Below are positions 7,206 through 15,520 of a stretch of 35,393 nt of DNA, in pieces (positions within the stretch are counted from its first letter, which is position 1; every line of letters starts with the position of its first letter). Source of the stretch: Rhodospirillales bacterium (GTDB lineage Bacteria > Pseudomonadota > Alphaproteobacteria > Rhodospirillales > Casp-alpha2); assembly GCA_021775105.1 (NCBI GenBank), contig JAJFIJ010000293.1:1-35393 (forward strand). Reading direction: 5' to 3'. Made by a program: the position numbers and the translations under genes. The notes beneath the pieces are model-generated. The model did no database searches, had not been told where the DNA came from, and worked only from the letters and a program-made list of their open reading frames with translations.

Positions 7206-8164
7206 CGCTGTGCCGCCAGCGCGTCGGCCAGAACGCAGAGAATTTCAAACATCATCGTTGCCCCGACCAGTGCCGTATTGCCCGATTGATCAAACGGCGG
7301 TGAGACCTCTACCACGTCTCCACCGATCAGATTGAGGCCCCTGAGGCCGCGGATCATCTTCTGGGCGTCGTAGGTTGAATAACCCCCAATTTCGGGGGTG
7401 CCGGTACCAGGTGCATAAACCGGATCAAGGCCGTCCACATCAAAACTGACATAGGTTGGGCCATCGCCAACAATCTTTCTGGCTTCTTCAATGACGGCAT
7501 CGACACCGATATCAAAATATTCATCAATGGTTATTACCCGCATGCCGGATTCGATTGAAAACCGGTTGTCGTCTTCCGCATACAAGGAACCCCGAATACC
7601 AATCTGAACCGTGCGCGCCGGGTCAAGAATGCCTTCTTCAACAGCACGGCGGAAAGGTGTGCCATGCGTATATTTGTGGCCACCGAAATAACTGTCATTG
7701 GTATCGGCGTGGGCATCAAAGTGAACCATGCCAACCGGTCGTTCCCTGGCGATCGCACGCATGACTGGCAAGGTCATCAGGTGATCCCCACCGGCGCTTA
7801 ACGGAGCGACACCAGCGTCATGTATTTCTTTAAAAAATCCCTCGATAATCTCCATCGATTCCATCAGGTCGATGGGGTTGACGCCAGTGTCGCCCAGATC
7901 AGCAACCTTACAGAGTTTATACGGGTTGATGAGGCTGGACGGGTTAACGCGGCGCATGAAACTCGACATGTTCCGGATTTCTCTGGGGCCATGTCTGGCA
8001 CCTGCGCGATTTGTCGTGCCGCCATCCCAGGGCACACCGATCAGCGCGATATCGACCAGCGACGGATCGGTAACATAGGGCAAACGCATGAACGTCGGCA
8101 TGCCACCAAACCTCGGTGTCACCGCTCCGTCCAGAGGTTCGAACCTGATCTCCTGATCGCTCAT
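7202..8164 (-). CDS. speB: Agmatinase / ureohydrolase family enzyme
   Basis: 320-residue Mn2+-dependent ureohydrolase. Metal ligands are in GGDH (125-128), DAHAD (150-154) and DVDGLD (242-247), all intact. HFDAHADT with the following ND and the PGTGTPE segment favour agmatinase or guanidinobutyrase over arginase. The reaction is hydrolysis of a guanidino compound, probably agmatine, to putrescine and urea in the cytoplasm. GAGGAG stands seven bases before the ATG. The gene starts 10 bp after the stop of the flavoprotein gene and is likely co-transcribed with it. Substrate choice within the family (agmatine, guanidinobutyrate, guanidinopropionate) cannot be settled by reading. Confidence 0.87.
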   Translation of the reverse strand: MSDQEIRFEPLDGAVTPRFGGMPTFMRLPYVTDPSLVDIALIGVPWDGGTTNRAGARHGPREIRNMSSFMRRVNPSSLINPYKLCKVADLGDTGVNPIDLMESMEIIEGFFKEIHDAGVAPLSAGGDHLMTLPVMRAIARERPVGMVHFDAHADTNDSYFGGHKYTHGTPFRRAVEEGILDPARTVQIGIRGSLYAEDDNRFSIESGMRVITIDEYFDIGVDAVIEEARKIVGDGPTYVSFDVDGLDPVYAPGTGTPEIGGYSTYDAQKMIRGLRGLNLIGGDVVEVSPPFDQSGNTALVGATMMFEILCVLADALAAQR

Positions 8165-8174
8165 TTGTGACTCC

Positions 8175-9587
8175 TCAGTCGAGAAACAGCTTTCCGGGGT
8201 TCATGATATTTTTTGGATCAAGCTGTTGTTTGATCGCCTTCATCATACCAACCTCGATTTCCGAACGGTAAACTGTAAGCTCCTTGCGCTTGAGCTGCCC
8301 AATTCCGTGTTCAGCGGAAAAACTGCCATTCAGTTCTGCGACGATATCGTTCAGCACGTCAGTAATGTCGTGCCACCGTTCAAGAAATTGTTGTTTGTCC
8401 ATGCCTTCGGGTTGGGAAATATTGTAGTGCAGATTACCGTCGCCAACGTGTCCGAACGACACGATACGAATGTCGGGAATCACTCTCGCCGCGGCTTTAT
8501 CGGCGCGATCCAGAAATTCAACGACTCCCGATATGGGAATGGTAATATCGTTCTTGATGCTGCCGCCTAAACCGCCCTGTGCGTCCGGAATGGATTCCCG
8601 GATACGCCAGAAATCAACAGCCTGCGCGCGGCTTTCCGCCAGTACTGCATCGGATACAATGCCATCTTCAAAGCACTGCTCCAGAATACGCTCTATCGAT
8701 GCACGCAAATTGTCACCTTCCTGAGCGCTCGAAAGTTCCATCAAGACGTACCAGGGGGCGGGTTCTGAAAAGGGAAAGCGATTTTCCACGACATGGCTGA
8801 TGGACAGATCGAAACTGAGTTGATTCATTAACTCGAATGCACTGAGCGCCTCACCGACACCGGCACTCATACGTGTAAACAGCTCAATCGCATCTTTTCC
8901 GGATTCGAGTGCGATCACTGCAGTCTCTTTCTGGCGGGGCAGGGGGTAAAGCTTCAACACCGCTGCGGTAATCACCCCAAGTGTGCCCTCAGCCCCGACA
9001 AACAGGTGTTTCAGATCGTACCCGGTGTTGTCCTTGCGTAATCCTCTCAGTCCATCCCAGATACTGCCGTCCGGTAAGACGACTTCCAGTCCCAGCACCA
9101 GATCACGGGTGTTTCCGTAGCGCAGAACCTGAACACCACCGGCGTTTGTCGACAGGTTGCCGCCGATACGGCAACTCCCTTCAGCGGCCAGGCTTAATGG
9201 AAATAGTCGCCCGGCGTCTTCTGCTGCTGTCTGAATGTCACCCAGAATACAACCGGCTTCGCAGGTCATGGTGAAATTGACGGGGTCGATTTGCCGAACT
9301 TTGTTGAGGCGTTCGGTTGACAGCACAATCCCGCCGTTTGGAACGCCACCGCCAACCAGTCCCGTATTGCCGCCAAGAGGGACAACCGGAATATCGTTCT
9401 CAAAACAGATTTTTACCACATCGGAAACTTCAGAGGTAGAGCCCGGTTTAACAACCAGATCGCAGCTTCCGCGCCACAATCCACGCCATTCTGTCAAATA
9501 GGGTTCAAGCGCAAATTCTTCGGAAATAACGTTTTTTGTTCCAACAATATTTTCGATCTGCAAAAGTGCATTTGATTGATTAGTCAT
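8175..9587 (-). CDS. FAD-linked oxidase, GlcD/D-2-hydroxyglutarate dehydrogenase-like
   Basis: 470-residue VAO-fold flavoenzyme. The FAD-binding segment PLGGNTGLVGG is at 70-80. It is followed by NAGGVQVLRYGNTRDLVLG, LPDGSIWDG and the C-terminal HGIGQLK motif with a preceding FSAE. These are typical of D-2-hydroxyglutarate and D-lactate dehydrogenases, which oxidise a D-2-hydroxy acid to the 2-oxo acid and pass electrons to an acceptor such as ETF or quinone. I chose the ATG at 9587; a TTG at 9608 adds seven residues but neither has a good ribosome-binding site. It is the first gene of a probable two-gene unit with the agmatinase. It is divergent from the PAS kinase gene, with only 53 bp between starts. 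Confidence 0.86.
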   Translation of the reverse strand: MTNQSNALLQIENIVGTKNVISEEFALEPYLTEWRGLWRGSCDLVVKPGSTSEVSDVVKICFENDIPVVPLGGNTGLVGGGVPNGGIVLSTERLNKVRQIDPVNFTMTCEAGCILGDIQTAAEDAGRLFPLSLAAEGSCRIGGNLSTNAGGVQVLRYGNTRDLVLGLEVVLPDGSIWDGLRGLRKDNTGYDLKHLFVGAEGTLGVITAAVLKLYPLPRQKETAVIALESGKDAIELFTRMSAGVGEALSAFELMNQLSFDLSISHVVENRFPFSEPAPWYVLMELSSAQEGDNLRASIERILEQCFEDGIVSDAVLAESRAQAVDFWRIRESIPDAQGGLGGSIKNDITIPISGVVEFLDRADKAAARVIPDIRIVSFGHVGDGNLHYNISQPEGMDKQQFLERWHDITDVLNDIVAELNGSFSAEHGIGQLKRKELTVYRSEIEVGMMKAIKQQLDPKNIMNPGKLFLD

Positions 9588-9640
9588 TGGCAGATAGTGT
9601 TCTGGCAATGACTGCTATGCAATAAATTTTATCTGAATAC

Positions 9641-11947
9641 ATGGATACCCTTATTAGCTCAGAAGCCAACTCAACTGACTTTGACTTTATCTTTTCTTAT
9701 GTTGTGGCACCTGATGGAACCATGACTCTGGAATGGACAGAAGGGGATATGGCTGATGCTTTTGTCAGTCAAATAACCCATTTCCAGACCGGTGGAATGT
9801 TCGGCGAGCTTATTCATCCCGATGACCAGGAAAAACTTTCAGCCCGCTATGATAATATGACAGAGCGCCGGAGTGCTGTCGATAATCTGCGGGTCATTGA
9901 CCGCAATGGACGTGAAAGAATTGTTCGTGCGTTCTCACGTTCCGAATGGGACGATGTGGAAAAACGTATTGTTCGTGTTGTCGGTTCCGTCCATGACGTG
10001 ACGACCCAGATAGATGACAAGATCAGGCTGCAGCGCAACGAAGCGCTGTTAAACAGTGTTTACGATACTGCTGGCATTGGAGTGGTTTTGCATGCCAATA
10101 ACGGCAGTACAAGAATTCGGGTAAATCCGGCATTTTGCAAAATGGTCGGGCATTCAGAAGAATATCTGCTCTCCGAACGTTACGAGGATCTGACTTATCC
10201 TGACGATCTTCAGCGCAGTCTAGAACTTCGCCATCAGTTGACGGAAGGGAGGATTGATCATTTCAACACGGTAAAACGCTACATTCACAAAGATGGGCAA
10301 ATCGTCTGGGGAAATGTAAACAGTTCCGCGATCTATGATCGCGATGGCAAGCTGGACTATTTTGTCTCGTTTATCGAAGACATCACCCGGCGCAAGGAAG
10401 CCGAGGATCGCCTCCAAGAAAGTAATCAGAAATACCGCGACCTGATCGAAGGATCGATTCAGGGAATTCTCATAAACACTGAAACCCGCAAGATACTGTT
10501 TGCCAATCAGGCTGTCGCGGGGGTTTTCGGGTATGCCTCGGCGGAGGAGTTTCAGGCTCTGGGGACGTCCTTGAAAGTCTTTGCTCCTTATGAGCGCGAA
10601 CGGGCCATTGATATTCGCAAAAGACGGGCCCGGTATGAGGATGTTGATCCCGAGTTTGAGTTTGATGGAGTCAAAAAAGACGGCTCAATCATTCGGGTTC
10701 GGGCGACCGCCCAGGATATGGAATGGGAAGGCCAGCGGGCGTTTATTTCGACGATCATCGATGTCACAGAAAGGCAGCAGGCGCAGGAGGAACTGAAGTC
10801 CAGCGAGGAAAAGTACCGCAACCTGATCGAAGGTTCTATCCAGGGGATGATGATCTCCGGACCGGAAAGGGAACTTCTGTTCAGTAATCAGGCGATGGCC
10901 GATATGCTGGGATTCAAGAGCGTAGAAGACCTGATGAAGGCCAAGACTTCGAAAGTGTTTATGACGCCCGAGGAAGCGGCCCGCACCGAACGCACCAGAG
11001 CCGCGCGACTGGCCGGAGAAAATGTGCCGCCCGAAAATGAGTTGGAATTGATCAGGCTGGACGGCAGTGTTATTTATGTGCAGTCGTTGTCGCACCGCCT
11101 TATGTGGGAGGGTAAACCCGCCGTCCAGACAGCATTCGTTGATATTACGGATCGCAAACGAACCATGCAGGAACTGGTTTCGGCGAAAGAGCAGGCGGAG
11201 CTTGCAAACCGCAGCAAGACCGAGTTTTTGGCGAATATGAGTCATGAACTCCGTACACCCCTGAACGCCATCATCGGGTTTTCAGAGGTGATTAAGGAAG
11301 GCACGTTCGGGCCTGTCGGCAATGCCCAGTACCAGGAGTATATGGGAGATATATATGACTCCGGGAATCATTTACTGTCGATCATCAACGATATTCTTGA
11401 TGTCTCCAAGGTCGAAGCCGGAGCCATGGATATTTTGCCTGAGCCCGTCCGAATTGAAGAGCCTATCACTACCTCAATCAAAATGGTCAGCGAACGGGCG
11501 CTGCGTGCGAAGCTTGATATCAGCGTTGAATTTGGCACCAATGATCTTGAGGTTTTTGCCGATGAAATCAGGATCAAGCAAATTATGCTGAACTTGCTGT
11601 CCAATGCCATCAAATTTACGGAGCCCGGCGGAAATATCCGCATTTCGGTGTCAGCGGTCGGCGAAGACCATGTTCGGATTTCGGTCGCTGACGACGGAAT
11701 CGGCATTCCTTCGGATAAACTGAGCAGAGTATTCATGCCGTTTGTTCAGGATATCAGATCTAACCATTTGGCAAAGGAAGGAACCGGACTTGGACTGACG
11801 CTGGTTAAGTCGCTGGTCGAGTTGATGAAGGGGCGGGTCGAAATTGCAAGTGAGGAAGGGATCGGGACGACGGTAAGTGTCTGGTTGCCACAGGCAAAGT
11901 CCCTGACTAATCCTTTATCGTCGCTGCCCGCCGCAGACGGTCGTTGA
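9641..11947 (+). CDS. Multi-PAS sensor histidine kinase (cytoplasmic)
   Basis: 768 residues with no obvious membrane segment. The order is a PAS-like region to about 125, a second PAS (about 130-255), a third (about 260-385) and a fourth (about 387-510), then HisKA and HATPase. The phospho-acceptor is H535 in the MSHELRTPLN H-box, the N-box NLLSNAIKF starts at 651, G1 is DDGIGIP (684-690) and G2 is GTGLGL (714-719). PAS three and four begin with near-identical motifs, KYRDLIEGSIQG (264-275) and KYRNLIEGSIQG (391-402), so they arose by tandem duplication with a 127-residue period. No response regulator is adjacent, so its partner is elsewhere. The 3' end overlaps the convergent sua5 gene by 41 bp. 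The signal sensed is unknown. Confidence 0.92.
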   Translation: MDTLISSEANSTDFDFIFSYVVAPDGTMTLEWTEGDMADAFVSQITHFQTGGMFGELIHPDDQEKLSARYDNMTERRSAVDNLRVIDRNGRERIVRAFSRSEWDDVEKRIVRVVGSVHDVTTQIDDKIRLQRNEALLNSVYDTAGIGVVLHANNGSTRIRVNPAFCKMVGHSEEYLLSERYEDLTYPDDLQRSLELRHQLTEGRIDHFNTVKRYIHKDGQIVWGNVNSSAIYDRDGKLDYFVSFIEDITRRKEAEDRLQESNQKYRDLIEGSIQGILINTETRKILFANQAVAGVFGYASAEEFQALGTSLKVFAPYERERAIDIRKRRARYEDVDPEFEFDGVKKDGSIIRVRATAQDMEWEGQRAFISTIIDVTERQQAQEELKSSEEKYRNLIEGSIQGMMISGPERELLFSNQAMADMLGFKSVEDLMKAKTSKVFMTPEEAARTERTRAARLAGENVPPENELELIRLDGSVIYVQSLSHRLMWEGKPAVQTAFVDITDRKRTMQELVSAKEQAELANRSKTEFLANMSHELRTPLNAIIGFSEVIKEGTFGPVGNAQYQEYMGDIYDSGNHLLSIINDILDVSKVEAGAMDILPEPVRIEEPITTSIKMVSERALRAKLDISVEFGTNDLEVFADEIRIKQIMLNLLSNAIKFTEPGGNIRISVSAVGEDHVRISVADDGIGIPSDKLSRVFMPFVQDIRSNHLAKEGTGLGLTLVKSLVELMKGRVEIASEEGIGTTVSVWLPQAKSLTNPLSSLPAADGR

Positions 11948-12893
11948 TGGCCTGTCCAAGTCCGTCCTCCGGTACTGAAGATATGGCAATTGACGTGTAG
12001 GGTGCCGTATCCAGTTCGCGGAGCATCGTAAACAGGTTGGACGCCGCTTCCTGGAGGTCGCCGTTGGTGCTGAGGTTCAGGGTCGCGTCTCTGGCATCTG
12101 GGCCAAACCCCAGAAATGCTCCCCCCAATTGGGCAACGGCAGCATCCAGATAGACTGGTCTTGTCGGCGCGTAATGACGGGCCAGCATGCCGGGGGACCG
12201 TGGCCGGTCGGGAGTGCCGTCAGCCTGTTCAATGTTACCCAGAATGCCCTCCAGTTCTTCTCTGGTGGCCCCGCCGGGGCGTAACAGGGTTGGTCGACCC
12301 GTCGTCATATCAAGAACAGTAGATTCCACTCCAACCACACAAGGGCCGCCATCAAGGATGATGCGCGGCCCGCAATCCTTGTCACTTGGCCACGAATTCA
12401 GAACATGCCCTGCCTGTGTCGGGCTGACATCACCCGAGCGATTGGCGCTGGGCGCTGCGACTGGAAGACCCGAGGTGCCTAGAAGGTCATCGGCAACAGG
12501 GTGATTGGGAACACGAATGGCAATACTGTCGAGGCCGGCACTGACCAGTAAGGACAACGCGCAGTCGGGTCGTCGGGGGAGAACGAGTGTCAGGGCACCG
12601 GGCCAGAATGTCTCTGCCAATTTTACGGCCGAATCATTAAAGATCGCATATTTTCGAGCGGCTTCCAGATCCGCCACATGGACAATCAGCGGGTTAAAGG
12701 CCGGTCTGCCCTTGGCTTCATAAATCTGGGCAACGGCCAGGTCATTGGTGGCGTCGGCACCAAGGCCATAGACGGTCTCGGTCGGGAAAGCGGCCAGATC
12801 ACCGTTCAATAACGCATCAGCAGCGGCTCTGATTCCGGCCTCGTCAGGGAGGCGAATTCTGGGATCAAAGTGCGGGTGAGGCAGACTGTTCAA
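11907..12893 (-). CDS. sua5: L-threonylcarbamoyladenylate synthase, full-length Sua5 type
   Basis: 328 residues. The YrdC domain includes PTETVYGLG (37-45), KGRPAFNPL (61-69) and the SANRSGDVSPT segment. The C-terminal Sua5 extension carries SPGMLARHYAP. It makes threonylcarbamoyl-AMP from threonine, bicarbonate and ATP for t6A37 tRNA modification. I chose TTG at 12893, which overlaps the upstream cysQ stop as TTGA. The frame continues to 13037 but that part is the shadow of cysQ and is not protein-like. No ATG exists between the cysQ end and the YrdC domain, so a non-ATG coupled start is required. The 3' end runs 41 bp into the convergent kinase gene. Confidence 0.9.
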   Translation of the reverse strand: MNSLPHPHFDPRIRLPDEAGIRAAADALLNGDLAAFPTETVYGLGADATNDLAVAQIYEAKGRPAFNPLIVHVADLEAARKYAIFNDSAVKLAETFWPGALTLVLPRRPDCALSLLVSAGLDSIAIRVPNHPVADDLLGTSGLPVAAPSANRSGDVSPTQAGHVLNSWPSDKDCGPRIILDGGPCVVGVESTVLDMTTGRPTLLRPGGATREELEGILGNIEQADGTPDRPRSPGMLARHYAPTRPVYLDAAVAQLGGAFLGFGPDARDATLNLSTNGDLQEAASNLFTMLRELDTAPYTSIAISSVPEDGLGQAINDRLRRAATIKD

Positions 12894-13675
12894 CTGGCAC
12901 GCTCGACCCCGGGACCGGCAGCAACAAAATTTGGATTTTCCAGACCTTCCTTGCCATACCCAAGGACGGACCCATCCAGCCGTTTGACAGATCCTCCGGC
13001 AAACTGGAGCACGGCATGTCCGGCTGCTGTATCCCACTCCATAGTCCGCCCAAGGCGTGGATAGAGATCGGCCTGTCCCTCCGCAACCGTGCAGAATTTA
13101 AGTGAGCTTCCCGCACTGATTTCACGGCTAACCGTAAAACCTGAAAGATACTCATCAACCTCATCTGACCGATGGGAGCGACTGACTACAGCGACAACAC
13201 CCTCTGTCGAGGGGGTGCGACACTGAATTTGTTCAACCGGTTCTTCTCCGCGTTGCACGAATGAACCAAGTGAAGCGCCGTAATAAGTGACATTCTTTGC
13301 CGGTAGATGAACGACCCCCATGACGGGGCGGGAATTTTCGATCAGAGCAATATTTACCGTGAACTCACCATTGCGATTTACGAATTCCTTGGTTCCATCC
13401 AAGGGATCAACCAGCCAAAATGAATGTCCACGGACATCGGGAATATTTCCATTGGAGGCGGCCTCTTCACTGATAATCGGGAATTTGTCGGTAATCCCCT
13501 CGCGAATGGAGCGCAAAATCAGATTTTCGGCCAGTTGGTCGGCTTTGGTAACGGGAGACGAATCATCTTTGGTTTCGACTTCAAAATCAGTTTCATAAAC
13601 CCGCATGATTTCGCCGCCTGCACGTTTGGTAATGTCGGCGATTTGCTGAACGAATCCCAGTCCAATATTTAACAA
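12890..13675 (-). CDS. cysQ: 3'(2'),5'-bisphosphate nucleotidase CysQ (inositol monophosphatase superfamily)
   Basis: 261 residues. The Li+-sensitive phosphatase motifs are all present: EE (70-71), DPLDGT (90-95) with following KEFVNRNGEF, and WDTAAGH (214-220). It hydrolyses 3'-phosphoadenosine 5'-phosphate to AMP, clearing the by-product of sulfate assimilation. The start is TTG at 13675. AGGAG sits nine bases before it, whereas the nearby ATG at 13682 is in another frame and only two bases from that Shine-Dalgarno. The stop is overlapped by the sua5 start (TTGA). It follows the MEMO-AMMECR1 gene after 90 bp on the same strand, so all three may form one operon. Confidence 0.9.
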   Translation of the reverse strand: MLNIGLGFVQQIADITKRAGGEIMRVYETDFEVETKDDSSPVTKADQLAENLILRSIREGITDKFPIISEEAASNGNIPDVRGHSFWLVDPLDGTKEFVNRNGEFTVNIALIENSRPVMGVVHLPAKNVTYYGASLGSFVQRGEEPVEQIQCRTPSTEGVVAVVSRSHRSDEVDEYLSGFTVSREISAGSSLKFCTVAEGQADLYPRLGRTMEWDTAAGHAVLQFAGGSVKRLDGSVLGYGKEGLENPNFVAAGPGVERAS

Positions 13676-13765
13676 CGAACATGTCTCCTGAAAGGATAAA
13701 ACGCAGGATATGATTGTCTCTGAGAGAAACGGGAAGTCAATAGACCGTCGACTGACACAGTGCAG

Positions 13766-15280
13766 TTATCCCAGATCGGAGGCAGAAATTTCTTCGGCGA
13801 TAAAGCGCATGGCCTTGAATGCCGGTGACCAGTGGTCCTGGGTCATGCCAGCCTTCAGCTTGAGTCGTCCGACAAAATCCTTTTTGCCAGGCAGTTGCGA
13901 CCAGACCGAGGGAAGAAATAATGAACGCAAACCCATATCTTCAATGATCAAACCATCAATTCCCGGGCGCAACTGATCGAGGAAATCTTCTTCGTTGTCA
14001 AAAGTCATCGGTACTGCCGGGCTCAGTACGGAGATTGAAATCTCGATGTTTTCGCGTTCATCGGCTTCCAGCTTGGGAAAACGAGGGTCAGTGAAAGCCG
14101 CACGGTAGGCGTTTTGAACGACATCTTCGACCAGCGGACGATGGGCCTGTGGAGAGCCGATACAGCCCCGCAAATCACCGTTTTTCTTCAATGTAACAAA
14201 GCAGGCCCCATCCTTCTGAATAACTTCGGAGTGATCCGCCAACTTCACTTTCATCGGGGCAGCATGTTCAAGGCCGTAATCAATTGATAACGCCGCCAGT
14301 AACAGCAGGTTGGGGCCGTGAGAAGCCAGTAGGGCCCGCGTGGCATTTTCAAAATCGCTTTCGCTCAGGGGCGGCGGACCGGATTCTTGTGGTGTTTCTG
14401 TGGTGGCGTCCTGTTCCGGTTTCGGGGCCGGTTTCAGGGTAATATTTACGGCCTTCCTGGATTTGGCTTCGGGCTCTGGCGGCGCTTTCGGTTCGACGAA
14501 CATCCATGACCCGTATCCCACGACCCGGTCCTTCGGTCCGGCTGTATCACCTGAATTGCGAACATCCAGTGTGGTCACCTGAAGGCCGCGTTTTTTTGCC
14601 TGATCCAGCAGCCCGCCAACCGGGAAGCGTCCGCAGGCCCCATTACGGGTAATTTGGTCGGGAGCAAGGTTTTCAATGGCGCTTGATGTCTGGTTGTCAA
14701 GGTCGTGGGCCTTTTCATAATCGAGATAGTGACTGAGGTCGGAACTGACAACGATCAGCGTTTCCTCTCCACCCCAGAGTGTATCCAGTACCTCGCCAAC
14801 CGATTCGGGTGTGGCTTCACCGACGACCAGCGGGACCAGTTTGAATTCATCAAGAATGACCTGAAGGAAAGGCAGATGCACTTCCAGGCTGTGTTCAAGC
14901 TCGTGGGTGGCGTCAAATACTTCAACCTGGGGCAGCGCCAGAATTTGGTTGGCCGCTTCTTTGTCAATTTCGACGTTCCCCAAAGGCGTTTCGAACGAAT
15001 CGGCTCCGCTCAGTGCCAGTCCGTTAACGGCAACCCGATGACAGGGGCCAAGCAGGACGACCCGTTTGATCCTGGCACTGGATTTCTTTATCCGGATGTA
15101 GGCATTGGCGGCAATAGGGCCGGAATAGACGTAACCGGCGTGTGGCGCTATCAGGGCTTTTGGGACCGGCCCATCGCCGGGTTTCGCATCCGCCAGATAC
15201 TTCTCGACTACAGATGTCAATTCCGCAGCGGTACCTGGATAAAACTGCCCGGCAACAGCTGCATGACGAACAAAGCCCAT
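13766..15280 (-). CDS. AmmeMemoRadiSam system protein B-A fusion (MEMO1 domain + AMMECR1 domain)
   Basis: 504 residues from the ATG at 15280. Residues 1 to about 263 form a MEMO-family domain: PHAGYVYSG (H47), LLGPCH (H81), DLSHY (H184) and CGRFP (C216). H47, H81 and C216 correspond to the His-His-Cys metal site of human MEMO1 (inferred from remembered MEMO1 motifs). Residues about 264-305 are a Pro/Glu/Lys-rich linker. From about 306 to the end is an AMMECR1 domain with the invariant LRGCIGS (370-376) and the FTDPRFP segment. The partner radical SAM gene is divergent across 240 bp. The combination is catalogued in family databases as the AmmeMemoRadiSam system, but I know of no established reaction. 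In many genomes A and B are separate genes; here they are one chain, implying 1:1 stoichiometry. Confidence 0.92.
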   Translation of the reverse strand: MGFVRHAAVAGQFYPGTAAELTSVVEKYLADAKPGDGPVPKALIAPHAGYVYSGPIAANAYIRIKKSSARIKRVVLLGPCHRVAVNGLALSGADSFETPLGNVEIDKEAANQILALPQVEVFDATHELEHSLEVHLPFLQVILDEFKLVPLVVGEATPESVGEVLDTLWGGEETLIVVSSDLSHYLDYEKAHDLDNQTSSAIENLAPDQITRNGACGRFPVGGLLDQAKKRGLQVTTLDVRNSGDTAGPKDRVVGYGSWMFVEPKAPPEPEAKSRKAVNITLKPAPKPEQDATTETPQESGPPPLSESDFENATRALLASHGPNLLLLAALSIDYGLEHAAPMKVKLADHSEVIQKDGACFVTLKKNGDLRGCIGSPQAHRPLVEDVVQNAYRAAFTDPRFPKLEADERENIEISISVLSPAVPMTFDNEEDFLDQLRPGIDGLIIEDMGLRSLFLPSVWSQLPGKKDFVGRLKLKAGMTQDHWSPAFKAMRFIAEEISASDLG

Positions 15281-15520
15281 AGTTATTTCCCTTCTACAGC
15301 CCAACGAACAGTGTCATTGGTACATTGAAACTATACCAAATATATGTATTGGCGGACAGGGGGAAGGGCACTCTTTTCAACCTCCGCAGTCACCTGATTT
15401 CCGAAATCGTCAATGAATTGGAAGGTTCGGGCACTTCCTTCACACGTATTCAAGGAATTTGGGTTAAGACACAGGCAAAACTGCTGTATCATTGATCGTC
15501 GTGTTTGTGGGATACAGAAA

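Noticed and set aside
12894-13037. Upstream extension of sua5 across cysQ
   Set aside because: Cys/Arg-rich shadow translation of cysQ; YrdC domain begins after 12893.
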